NCBI GenBank assembly: GCA_002395775.1
Contig: DGUV01000034.1
Span: forward strand, 1 to 7,211
Direction: 5' to 3'
Origin: Prevotellaceae bacterium UBA4301
GTDB taxonomy: Bacteria > Bacteroidota > Bacteroidia > Bacteroidales > Bacteroidaceae
DNA: 7,211 bases
A program made the translations under genes and the position numbers. The notes under the pieces were generated by a model. It did no database searches. It was not told the DNA's origin and saw only the letters and a list, made by a program, of their open reading frames with translations. Of this stretch, positions 1 to 5,390 are shown piece by piece. Numbering within the stretch: position 1 is the stretch's first letter; every line of letters begins with the position of its first letter.

Positions 1-140
1 GTCACGTCCAAACACAACAATGCCCCTGAGGCTTCCTGCTCCGCTGTCAATCCTATCTGCAAGCCGGCATTGTCATAGCTCTCCTGCAGAGGCAACGGCG
101 CAAAACGTTCAAGGGCGTTAATAATTTCCTTAATTTTCAC
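1..140 (-). CDS. Nif3-like dinuclear metal centre protein, N-terminal part (runs off left edge)
   Basis: Translating the minus strand from a GTG at 140 gives 46 codons beginning MKIKEIINALERFAPLPLQ, followed by a segment with SYDNAGLQIG and ending ALLCLDVT at the window edge. This is the characteristic N-terminus of the Nif3/YbgI (DUF34) family: hexameric proteins with a two-metal site whose biochemical role is still unsettled, sometimes linked to GTP cyclohydrolase I-like activity. The metal-binding histidines expected further on lie outside the window. The GTG start is chosen because it matches the usual family start and sits about 20 bases after a good promoter element; the frame stays open upstream to a TAA at 188-186, with only a TTG as an alternative start. 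It lies 54 bp downstream of the msrA fusion gene on the same strand but appears to have its own promoter. Confidence 0.85.
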   Translation of the reverse strand, partial: MKIKEIINALERFAPLPLQESYDNAGLQIGLTAEQEASGALLCLDV

Positions 141-160
141 GCTGTAACGAGTATGTGGGT

Positions 161-193
161 GCAAAGATACGAATAAGTGTGTGTTTTACCAAA
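161..193 (-). promoter_or_regulatory. Bacteroidetes-type promoter for the Nif3-like gene
   Basis: On the minus strand TATCTTTGC at 169-161 fits the Bacteroidetes -7 consensus TAnnTTTGC exactly. A TTTGG at 193-189 lies about 20 bases upstream, the usual spacing for the -33 element. Transcription would begin around 155, leaving a leader of roughly 15 bases before the GTG at 140. The -33 element almost touches the stop codon of the preceding gene (197-195), so the Nif3-like gene can be transcribed independently of the msrA fusion gene. Confidence 0.65.
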
Positions 194-194
194 T

Positions 195-1265
195 TTATTC
201 AGATAATCTTTTTATCACACGGGCAGGATTGCCCACAGCCACCGTGTTGGCAGGAATGTCCCTTGTCACCACGGAACCAGCCCCGATGGTGACATTGTCG
301 CCAATGGTGACACCAGGCAGAATGGTCACGCTGCCACCTATCCACACATTCGAACCGATGGTAATGGGCAAGGCCCACTCACGTCGCGTGTTGCGCTCCA
401 CTGGGTCGGTGGAATGGCAAGCTGTGTAGAGGCTGACATTGGGACCCAGAAAGACATCGTCGCCGATGGTAACGGGAGCCTCGTCAAGAATGGTGAGCCC
501 GAAATTGGCAAAGAAACGATTGCCCACGCGGATGTTCCGACCATAATCGACACGCAGGGGCTGATTAACCATTGGGTTCTCTCCCACCCGCCTGAACAAC
601 TGGCACAGCTGGCTCTCCATCTCATGGGTCTCATTGGGCAGGAGCTCGTTGAAGCGACGAATACGCATCCGAGTCTCCCCCAACAACTGCAACAGTTCGG
701 CATCGCAGGCATCATACACCTGCCCGCCTATCATCATGTCCCAAGCCGAGGGAGCCTGGGGCTCAACCTCACGCGCGTATTTAAATAAGGAAAGGGGAAG
801 ATGGCAATAGCCCGAAGGATTGTTGTCGAGATAGTCCTGATGACGGGCATCAGCCGAATAATAATGGCGCAGAGGTTCCAGTTCCACCCGCAAGGGCTGA
901 CTCACACGCTCTGCCACCTCTTCAAACACCTCACGAAGGACTGGGAGGTCGGACTTGTCGGTATAATAGACACCTGTCCTGTAGCGCGTCCCCTCATCCT
1001 CGCCCTGCTTGTTGAGCGAGGTGGGGTCGATGGCACGAAAGAACATGCGCGCCAGGAAGCGCAGCCCAACGACGTGTTCGTCGTATCGGACGCGCACCGT
1101 CTCGGCATACCCCGTCTGGTCGGTATAGACCTGTTCGTAAGTTGGGGACACGATGTCGTCCTTGCCATTGGCAAAGCCCGTGTCTGTGTCCACCACACCA
1201 CGAATCTGCTTCAGGAAATGCTCTGCTCCCCAGAAGCAACCACCGGCCAAGTAGATTTCCCTCAC
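195..1265 (-). CDS. msrA: MsrA fused to a maltose/galactoside-type sugar O-acetyltransferase
   Basis: One uninterrupted 356-residue frame holds two enzymes. Residues 1 to about 165 are peptide methionine-(S)-sulfoxide reductase MsrA: GGCFWG at 8-13 carries the catalytic Cys10, and GYC at 152-154 supplies the probable resolving Cys154. Residues about 174-356 are a left-handed beta-helix acetyltransferase of the Maa/LacA/NodL family: an N-terminal cap (IGGQVYDACDAELLQL), DYGRNI at 240-245, the probable catalytic His284 in TACHSTDP, Trp308 in NVWIGG, hexapeptide repeats, and the typical ending VGNPARVIKRL. The acetyltransferase would move acetyl from acetyl-CoA to a sugar hydroxyl; the acceptor cannot be read from sequence. 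The linker is only about ten residues (REVEPQAPSA). The start is GTG at 1265, four bases inside the flavin-reductase gene (GTGA overlap), suggesting translational coupling. No signal peptide is visible, so it is probably cytoplasmic. Two Met codons at 177-178 could in principle start a free acetyltransferase. Confidence 0.9.
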   Translation of the reverse strand: MREIYLAGGCFWGAEHFLKQIRGVVDTDTGFANGKDDIVSPTYEQVYTDQTGYAETVRVRYDEHVVGLRFLARMFFRAIDPTSLNKQGEDEGTRYRTGVYYTDKSDLPVLREVFEEVAERVSQPLRVELEPLRHYYSADARHQDYLDNNPSGYCHLPLSLFKYAREVEPQAPSAWDMMIGGQVYDACDAELLQLLGETRMRIRRFNELLPNETHEMESQLCQLFRRVGENPMVNQPLRVDYGRNIRVGNRFFANFGLTILDEAPVTIGDDVFLGPNVSLYTACHSTDPVERNTRREWALPITIGSNVWIGGSVTILPGVTIGDNVTIGAGSVVTRDIPANTVAVGNPARVIKRLSE

Positions 1266-1840
1266 GCCTTGCGTATCTTGTTACCCTCAACAAAAGCGTT
1301 GCCTACGACCTCGCCAATGAGACGATACTTCAGCGTGGCCTCGTCGAAGCAGATGAGATGCATCTTGTCAAAGTCCACCTTACCCTTCTCGTTAAGCACG
1401 CTCTCGTCAGCACTTACGTTGATGACTTCACCCACGACACGCACTTCGCCGGTCTTCTCCTCGCGCACGCTGGTCAGCTTGCACTCCAGAGTCACAGGAA
1501 GCTGCTCAAAGGCAGGAGCATCAACCATTTCGGCCTTCATGGGCGTAAGTCCGCTCTTGGCCACCTTGTCGTGAACCTTCAAACCTGAAACGATGCCCAC
1601 ATAGTCGGCCTGCACCATGGTCTCAAGTGTGGCAAACATCACCGTGAATGCCTTGCGCTGACGCATGTTCTCCAGAGTCTGACGCTCGTGACCCAGATTC
1701 AGGGCCACATGGTGCTCGCTGCACTGTCCTCCCCAAGCCACATTCATCAGATTAGCCACACCATTTTCGTCATACGTGCCAATGAGAAGCACGGGTTGAG
1801 GTGCCGTAAACACACCCTTCTGTCCAAAGTTCTTACGCAT
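1262..1840 (-). CDS. Flavin reductase-like FMN-binding protein
   Basis: This 192-residue protein resembles the flavin reductase-like split-barrel family, which binds FMN and usually takes electrons from NAD(P)H. Visible family features are the opening PQPVLLIGTYDENGVANLM, followed by NVAWGGQ (substrate and FMN-side loop), the central SGLKVHDKVAKSGLTP, and the end of the barrel YRLIGEVVGNAF. I chose ATG at 1840 (MRKNFGQKG) because it matches the usual start; an upstream ATG would add 37 residues with no family character and would cross the promoter. The gene overlaps the msrA fusion by 4 bp, so the two are surely cotranscribed. Both products are redox-related, but a direct electron transfer between them is only a guess, since MsrA normally uses thioredoxin. 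The physiological substrate is unknown. Confidence 0.85.
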   Translation of the reverse strand: MRKNFGQKGVFTAPQPVLLIGTYDENGVANLMNVAWGGQCSEHHVALNLGHERQTLENMRQRKAFTVMFATLETMVQADYVGIVSGLKVHDKVAKSGLTPMKAEMVDAPAFEQLPVTLECKLTSVREEKTGEVRVVGEVINVSADESVLNEKGKVDFDKMHLICFDEATLKYRLIGEVVGNAFVEGNKIRKA

Positions 1841-1868
1841 ATACCTTATTATTATATTATAATGCGGT

Positions 1869-1877
1869 GCAAAATTA
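1869..1877 (-). promoter_or_regulatory. Promoter -7 element for the flavin reductase-msrA operon
   Basis: TAATTTTGC read on the minus strand fits TAnnTTTGC and ends 28 bases before the ATG at 1840. The -33 region would fall near 1896-1901, where only a weak T-rich match is present. The region overlaps the aguA promoter on the other strand. Confidence 0.5.
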
Positions 1878-1909
1878 ATACATTTAATCAAATTATGAAA
1901 ATTATTTCC

Positions 1910-1918
1910 TATCTTTGC
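1910..1918 (+). promoter_or_regulatory. Promoter -7 element for aguA
   Basis: TATCTTTGC on the plus strand is an exact match to the Bacteroidetes -7 consensus and ends 25 bases before the aguA ATG at 1944. The -33 region, expected near 1885-1890, is AT-rich without a clear TTTG. This element also supports ATG 1944 as the aguA start. Confidence 0.6.
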
Positions 1919-1943
1919 CAACAAATAGCAAGAAAAGAACATC

Positions 1944-3122
1944 ATGGGCATACACTACAAACTCACTACTACCATCATTGAGGACTTGACGAAAGAGATT
2001 CGACCTGAACGTTTGGTGGGACCTGAGCAAAACGAGATCCGTGCCACACACCTGCCTGCCGAATGGGCTATGCAGAGTGGCGTGCAACTGACGTGGCCTC
2101 ATAAAGCTACCGACTGGGCGCCCACGCTCAAGGAAGTGACGGAGTGCTACATCCACATGGCTTTGGAAATCAGTTTGCGCGAGCGTCTTATCATTGTCAC
2201 ACCTGAGCCTGATGCCGTTGGCCAATTGCTGAACGAACGCCTGCCCAAGCGTGCGTTGGCAAACATTTCGCTTCACAACATCCCCAGCAACGACACCTGG
2301 GCTCGCGATCACGGATTCATCACGCTGAAGACCTCCATTGGCGCACTTCTGCTCGATTTCCAATTCAACGGATGGGGCAAGAAGTTTAATGCCATACTCG
2401 ACAACCAGATTAACCGTAATCTCGTGGAACAAGGCGTCTTGAATGGGCAATATGAAGACCACCTCGACTTTGTGCTCGAAGGCGGAAGCATCGAATGTGA
2501 CGGACGAGGAACCATCTTGACCACAAGCAAATGCCTGCTTGCGCCCAACAGGAATCAACCTCTCTCACAAGCAGAAATTGAAGACCGCCTGAAGCGCTAT
2601 CTGCGAGTAGAGCGTGTCCTATGGCTCGACTATGGCTATCTGGCAGGCGACGACACGGATTCGCACATCGACACGCTTGCACGCCTGTGTCCGAACGACA
2701 CCATTGCCTACGTCCAGTGTCTTGACAAGAACGATGAGCATTACGAGGAACTGAAGAAGATGGAAGCGCAACTGCAGGAGTTCCGCACGCTTGAAGGGAA
2801 ACCCTACCAACTCATCCCTCTGCCAATGGCTCAGGAAATATATGACGAAGACGGTATGCGTCTGCCTGCCACGTACGCCAATTTCCTCTGCATCAATGGT
2901 GCTGTGCTTATGCCCACATACGGTTGTCCTAGGGTTGACGAGCAAGCACGCCAACAACTGCAACAGGCCTTCCCCAAGCATGAGATTGTGCCTGTCGATT
3001 GCCGCATCCTCATTGAACAGCACGGTTCGCTGCACTGCTGCACCATGCAATTTCCCATGGGGGTTGTACCTCCCCCTACCCCCTCCCAAGGAGGGGGCAT
3101 GAACCGCATTGAGAAAGGATGA
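1944..3122 (+). CDS. aguA: Agmatine deiminase
   Basis: This 392-residue protein belongs to the agmatine deiminase/peptidylarginine deiminase (PAD_porph) family, which hydrolyses agmatine to N-carbamoylputrescine and ammonia. Expected catalytic residues are in place: Asp122 in TWARDHG, Glu179 in LEGGSIE, His241 and Asp243 in DTDSHID, and nucleophile Cys365 in HGSLHCC; LPAEW and LTWPH near the start are also family hallmarks. A stretch of about 36 residues precedes LPAEW, somewhat longer than usual, but ATG 1944 is the only good start and lies just after a promoter. After the normal end of the fold (CTMQFP, 366-371) there is an extra tail of about 20 residues, rich in Pro and Gly, encoded largely by a GC-rich repeat (3068-3102). 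No signal peptide is seen, which argues for cytoplasmic agmatine metabolism rather than the secreted P. gingivalis PPAD type. aguB follows 72 bp downstream. A gene for arginine decarboxylase, the agmatine source, is not in the window. Confidence 0.93.
   Translation: MGIHYKLTTTIIEDLTKEIRPERLVGPEQNEIRATHLPAEWAMQSGVQLTWPHKATDWAPTLKEVTECYIHMALEISLRERLIIVTPEPDAVGQLLNERLPKRALANISLHNIPSNDTWARDHGFITLKTSIGALLLDFQFNGWGKKFNAILDNQINRNLVEQGVLNGQYEDHLDFVLEGGSIECDGRGTILTTSKCLLAPNRNQPLSQAEIEDRLKRYLRVERVLWLDYGYLAGDDTDSHIDTLARLCPNDTIAYVQCLDKNDEHYEELKKMEAQLQEFRTLEGKPYQLIPLPMAQEIYDEDGMRLPATYANFLCINGAVLMPTYGCPRVDEQARQQLQQAFPKHEIVPVDCRILIEQHGSLHCCTMQFPMGVVPPPTPSQGGGMNRIEKG
3068..3102 (+). repeat. GC-rich inverted repeat, left copy (inside aguA 3' end)
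   Basis: These 35 bases match the reverse complement of 3236-3270 at 34 positions. The copy also contains its own perfect short hairpin, with CCCCCTCC at 3079-3086 pairing with GGAGGGGG at 3090-3097 across a CAA loop. It is read in the aguA frame as PPPTPSQGGGM. Low-complexity C/G repeats of this look are, to my recollection, scattered at gene boundaries in Prevotella and Bacteroides genomes, but I could not search for other copies. Confidence 0.85.
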
Positions 3123-3194
3123 AAGGATTAAAGGTTTATCAGATAAGCAACAAGTATTATACAGTAATTCAAACATCATACATTTATAATATAT

Positions 3195-4145
3195 ATGGAT
3201 AGCAAGAACCTGCAACAAGAAGAATGCAAGGAGGCTCATGCCCCCTCCTTGGGAGGAGGTAGGGGGAGGTTAAAAGTCGGCCTCATACAACAATCATGCG
3301 TGGCTGACGTGGAAGCCAACAAGCAGAAACTGGCTCGCAATATAGCAGACGTGGCCGAGAAAGGTGCCAAACTCGTTATCCTGCAAGAACTGCACAACTC
3401 GCTCTACTTCTGTCAGGTGGAGGACGTAAACAACTGCAATCTGGCAGAGAGCATTCCTGGTCCTTCGACGGAATTCTATAGTCAACTGGCTCGTCAGTAC
3501 GGCATTGTGCTCGTGACAAGCCTCTTCGAGCGCCGCTCAGCAGGACTCTACCACAACACAGCCGTCGTCTTCGACACCGACGGTTCGATAGCCGGCAAAT
3601 ATCGTAAGATGCATATCCCCGACGACCCTGCCTATTACGAGAAATTCTACTTCACACCGGGCGACCTCGGTTTTCGTCCCATCAAGACAAGCCTGGGCAT
3701 GTTGGGCGTGCAAGTCTGCTGGGACCAGTGGTATCCCGAAGGTGCCCGTCTGATGGCCTTGCAGGGAGCGGAGCTGCTCATCTACCCTACCGCCATCGGA
3801 TACGAATCAAGCGACACTCCCGACGAGCAGGAGCGCCAACGCGAGGCTTGGACAACCATCCAACGTGGTCACGCTGTGGCCAACGGACTGCCTGTGATTG
3901 CTGTCAATCGCGTAGGTCATGAGCCCGACCCCAGCGGCCAGACCAACGGCATTCAGTTCTGGGGAAGCAGCTTTGTGGCTGGTCCTCAAGGCGAGCTCCT
4001 CTATCGTGCCCCCAAAGACGAGGAGGCCAACGCCGTCATCGACATTGACCTCCATCGTTCCGAACAGGTGCGCCGCTGGTGGCCCTTCCTGCGCGACCGC
4101 CGTATCGACGAGTTTCAGGGACTTACACAGCGGTTCATTGATTAA
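3195..4145 (+). CDS. aguB: N-carbamoylputrescine amidase
   Basis: This 316-residue protein is a carbon-nitrogen hydrolase (nitrilase superfamily) of the AguB type, converting N-carbamoylputrescine to putrescine, CO2 and ammonia. The Glu-Lys-Cys triad is visible as Glu65 in ILQELHN, Lys138 in KYRKMH and Cys175 in VQVCWDQWYPE; VNRVGHEP and FWGSSF further on are typical of this subfamily. It completes the pathway begun by AguA 72 bp upstream. The family fold begins at LKVGLIQQSC (residue 26), so the first 25 residues (MDSKNLQQEE and on) are an extension, part of it (HAPSLGGGRGR) encoded by the right copy of the GC-rich repeat. ATG 3195 is the first plausible start; the only in-frame alternative before the fold is TTG at 3249-3251, inside the repeat. 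No separate promoter is evident in the 72-bp gap, so it is probably expressed with aguA. Confidence 0.92.
   Translation: MDSKNLQQEECKEAHAPSLGGGRGRLKVGLIQQSCVADVEANKQKLARNIADVAEKGAKLVILQELHNSLYFCQVEDVNNCNLAESIPGPSTEFYSQLARQYGIVLVTSLFERRSAGLYHNTAVVFDTDGSIAGKYRKMHIPDDPAYYEKFYFTPGDLGFRPIKTSLGMLGVQVCWDQWYPEGARLMALQGAELLIYPTAIGYESSDTPDEQERQREAWTTIQRGHAVANGLPVIAVNRVGHEPDPSGQTNGIQFWGSSFVAGPQGELLYRAPKDEEANAVIDIDLHRSEQVRRWWPFLRDRRIDEFQGLTQRFID
3236..3270 (-). repeat. GC-rich inverted repeat, right copy (inside aguB 5' end)
   Basis: This is the reverse-complement partner of 3068-3102 with a single difference. It is read in the aguB frame as HAPSLGGGRGR. Its local hairpin, 3241-3248 with 3252-3259, has one mismatch where the left copy is perfect. 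The 133 bp between the copies are AT-rich and hold the aguA stop and the aguB start. Confidence 0.85.
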
Positions 4146-4147
4146 TA

Positions 4148-4175
4148 CCTCAGTCTTCTCCCAAGGAGAGTGAGG
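4148..4175. terminator. Hairpin between convergent aguB and the 149-residue gene
   Basis: CCTCA at 4148-4152 pairs with TGAGG at 4171-4175, and an inner TTCTCC pairs with GGAGAG (one G-T pair) around a CAA loop, with a three-base bulge. It lies three bases after the aguB stop and 17 bases before the end of the gene on the other strand, a fitting place for a shared terminator. Neither strand has a strong run of T after the stem, so termination is not assured. The centre, TCCCAAGGAG, is shared with the aguA-aguB repeat, so it may instead be a diverged relative of that repeat. Confidence 0.45.
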
Positions 4176-4192
4176 AAATTTGAAGGGATGTT

Positions 4193-4642
4193 TCAGGGAA
4201 GTGCCATGTAGTACTTGTCCATCCACATCTCTTCATAAGCGTGCTTCATACGCCGAGCCCAGACGGCCATCTCGGGATGTCCCAACAGACGCCAAACCTT
4301 ATCGATACGCCTTCCCAGCGTGACTGCCTCTTTGGCCGAAACAAGGTCGTCGAATCGAACGAACGACGGATTAATGGGTTCGGCCACCCATCGGTAGTCC
4401 ATTGTCTCCAGCCGCCTGGCAGCCTCGCGCCACACCTTTATGGCCTTCATGGGGCAGCCGGCTGCCACACAAGCATCGCCCAGTTCCAGAGCCCGTTGGG
4501 CCATTTTCCGCGGATTGCTTTCGCGTCCGATTGTGGCCTCATACTCTTCAACGAGCAGGTTCAACACTCGGGAATCCATCGTCTGGATGCTCCCTTTGGG
4601 TGTGCAAGAGCACACTTTGACAAATCTCTTCTGCTTTGCCAT
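4193..4642 (-). CDS. Hypothetical protein, 149 residues, alpha-helical
   Basis: I do not recognise this family. The frame starts with ATG at 4642 (MAKQKRFVKVCSCTPKG) and ends at TGA 4195-4193. The N-terminus is basic with a CSC at 11-13. Residues about 45-80 (RKMAQRALELGDACVA, then PMKAIKVWREAARRLE) look like a pair of amphipathic helices of the kind found in TPR repeats, and 101-143 again look helical, rich in Arg, Trp and Met. There is no signal peptide or membrane segment, so it is probably cytoplasmic and perhaps protein-binding. It is likely real: it is longer and better placed than the opposing frames, fills the space between aguB and ridA, and has a promoter-like element upstream. It is convergent with aguB. 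Other in-frame Met codons at 22 and 47 are less likely starts. Confidence 0.7.
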   Translation of the reverse strand: MAKQKRFVKVCSCTPKGSIQTMDSRVLNLLVEEYEATIGRESNPRKMAQRALELGDACVAAGCPMKAIKVWREAARRLETMDYRWVAEPINPSFVRFDDLVSAKEAVTLGRRIDKVWRLLGHPEMAVWARRMKHAYEEMWMDKYYMALP

Positions 4643-4705
4643 AACAAAATCTCAATAAGTTAAAGAACAATTAGTTAACTCATTGGGAATGCCATATAAA
4701 AGAAT

Positions 4706-4758
4706 ACAACAATCCCATGCACCGGCTGTTCACACAGCCTACTTCATGCGATTGTTGT
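4706..4758 (-). promoter_or_regulatory. Long imperfect stem-loop, candidate structured leader or small RNA
   Basis: ACAACAATC at 4706-4714 is a perfect 9-bp inverted repeat of 4750-4758. Inside it CATG at 4716-4719 pairs with 4745-4748, and GGCTGT at 4724-4729 pairs with ACAGCC at 4734-4739 around a four-base loop, giving 19 paired positions in 53 nt. On the minus strand it begins about 14 bases after a promoter -7 element and is followed by a T-rich stretch (TATTCTTTTA). It lies in the 174-bp gap between ridA and the 149-residue gene, and may be the leader of the latter, a short RNA, or the terminator of the ridA run. No known riboswitch or RNA family is recognised. Confidence 0.45.
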
Positions 4759-4771
4759 CAGAAAATCTACC

Positions 4772-4780
4772 GCAAAGGTA
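4772..4780 (-). promoter_or_regulatory. Promoter -7 element upstream of the 149-residue gene
   Basis: TACCTTTGC on the minus strand matches the Bacteroidetes -7 consensus exactly. No convincing TTTG is seen at the -33 distance. A transcript starting about 4766 would have a leader of about 120 bases before the ATG at 4642, including the stem-loop 4706-4758. It is the only good promoter match in the gap between ridA and the 149-residue gene. Confidence 0.5.
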
Positions 4781-4816
4781 GGAAATAAATCCGAATTGCG
4801 AGCTACAAACTGCGAA

Positions 4817-5188
4817 TTATTTAGCAGCAATGCATTCAATTTCCACCTGCGCCCCTTTGGGAAGAGCCTTCACGGCAAAGGCGCTGCGGGCAGGAAAGGG
4901 TTCGGCAAAGAATTCGCTGTACACCTCGTTCATGGCAGCGAAATCGGCAATATCGGCCAACAAGACCGTAGTCTTCACCACACGGGAAAGCGACAACCCT
5001 GCCGCCTCCAGAATGGCGCGGGCATTGGAGAGAGACTGACGTGTCTGTGCCTGAATGCCTTCAGGCATCTCACCCGTTTCGGGATTGATGGGAAGCTGTC
5101 CACTGGCATAGACAAAACCATTGACCTCGATGGCCTGGCTATAGGGGCCAATGGCCGCAGGTGCGTTTTTAGTACTGATAGCTTTCAT
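4817..5188 (-). CDS. ridA: RidA family enamine/imine deaminase
   Basis: This 123-residue protein is a typical RidA (YjgF/YER057c/UK114) member, a trimeric cytoplasmic enzyme that hydrolyses reactive 2-aminoacrylate and related enamines released by PLP enzymes such as threonine dehydratase. The family signature is clear: APAAIGPYSQA near the start with Tyr16, ASGQLPINPETGE at 28-40, the active-site Arg101 in PARSAFAV, and Glu118 in VEIECIA at the end. Length is normal. ATG 5188 (MKAISTKNAP) fits the family best; ATG 5194 would add two residues and cannot be excluded. The start is only 1 to 7 bases after the stop of the zinc-ribbon gene, so the two are almost certainly one transcript. The substrate of this copy is inferred from the family only. 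Confidence 0.94.
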   Translation of the reverse strand: MKAISTKNAPAAIGPYSQAIEVNGFVYASGQLPINPETGEMPEGIQAQTRQSLSNARAILEAAGLSLSRVVKTTVLLADIADFAAMNEVYSEFFAEPFPARSAFAVKALPKGAQVEIECIAAK

Positions 5189-5195
5189 ATCCATA

Positions 5196-5339
5196 TTATT
5201 CTTCAAAGTCATACTTATCAAGCAGTTTTCCACACTTCGAACAAAACACGTCGCGCCGACGTATCTCGCTGCCACAGTCGGTACAGTGGTACGTCCGCTC
5301 CTCCTTGTTCTCTTTCACATTGTCATTCTCAGTTTTCAT
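5196..5339 (-). CDS. Small zinc-ribbon protein, 47 residues
   Basis: A 47-residue frame from ATG 5339 contains two CxxC knuckles, Cys19/Cys22 in YHCTDCGSE and Cys33/Cys36 in VFCSKCGKLL, spaced as in short zinc-ribbon domains. The N-terminal 16 residues are charged and probably flexible (MKTENDNVKENKEER), and the end is acidic (DKYDFEE). Such small ribbons usually bind zinc structurally and may contact nucleic acid or protein; no function is assignable. It lies 51 bp after uvrB and abuts ridA, so it is probably cotranscribed with both. A TTG at 5384 would give a 62-residue form, but the added residues are not zinc-ribbon-like and ATG is preferred. Confidence 0.75.
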   Translation of the reverse strand: MKTENDNVKENKEERTYHCTDCGSEIRRRDVFCSKCGKLLDKYDFEE

Positions 5340-5390
5340 GGGTGTTACATTATTTCGTGGGTACAGATAATCATAAAGTTCCAAACAGGG

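Noticed and set aside
801..1574. A 257-codon plus-strand frame opposite the msrA fusion and flavin-reductase genes
   Set aside because: It spans two unrelated real genes on the other strand and shows no protein family features.
1841..1870. AT-rich near-palindromic stretch upstream of the flavin-reductase gene as an operator
   Set aside because: The symmetry is imperfect and expected by chance in such AT-rich sequence. It is not offered as a binding site.
3114..3134. Short direct repeat AAAGGAT(G/T) twice plus AAAGG, around the aguA stop codon
   Set aside because: Only two and a half 8-bp units in AT-rich sequence; too short to call a meaningful tandem repeat.
1902..3239. Long minus-strand frames opposite aguA
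   Set aside because: AguA has all its catalytic residues on the plus strand. The opposing translations look like antisense noise.
3068..3270. Insertion sequence with terminal inverted repeats
   Set aside because: The internal 133 bp encode no transposase and no target duplication is visible, so only a non-autonomous element or paired repeat can be proposed.
5340..5390. Separate promoter for the zinc-ribbon and ridA genes
   Set aside because: A TTTG is present near 5386-5383, but there is no TAnnTTTG at the right distance, so cotranscription with uvrB is more likely.
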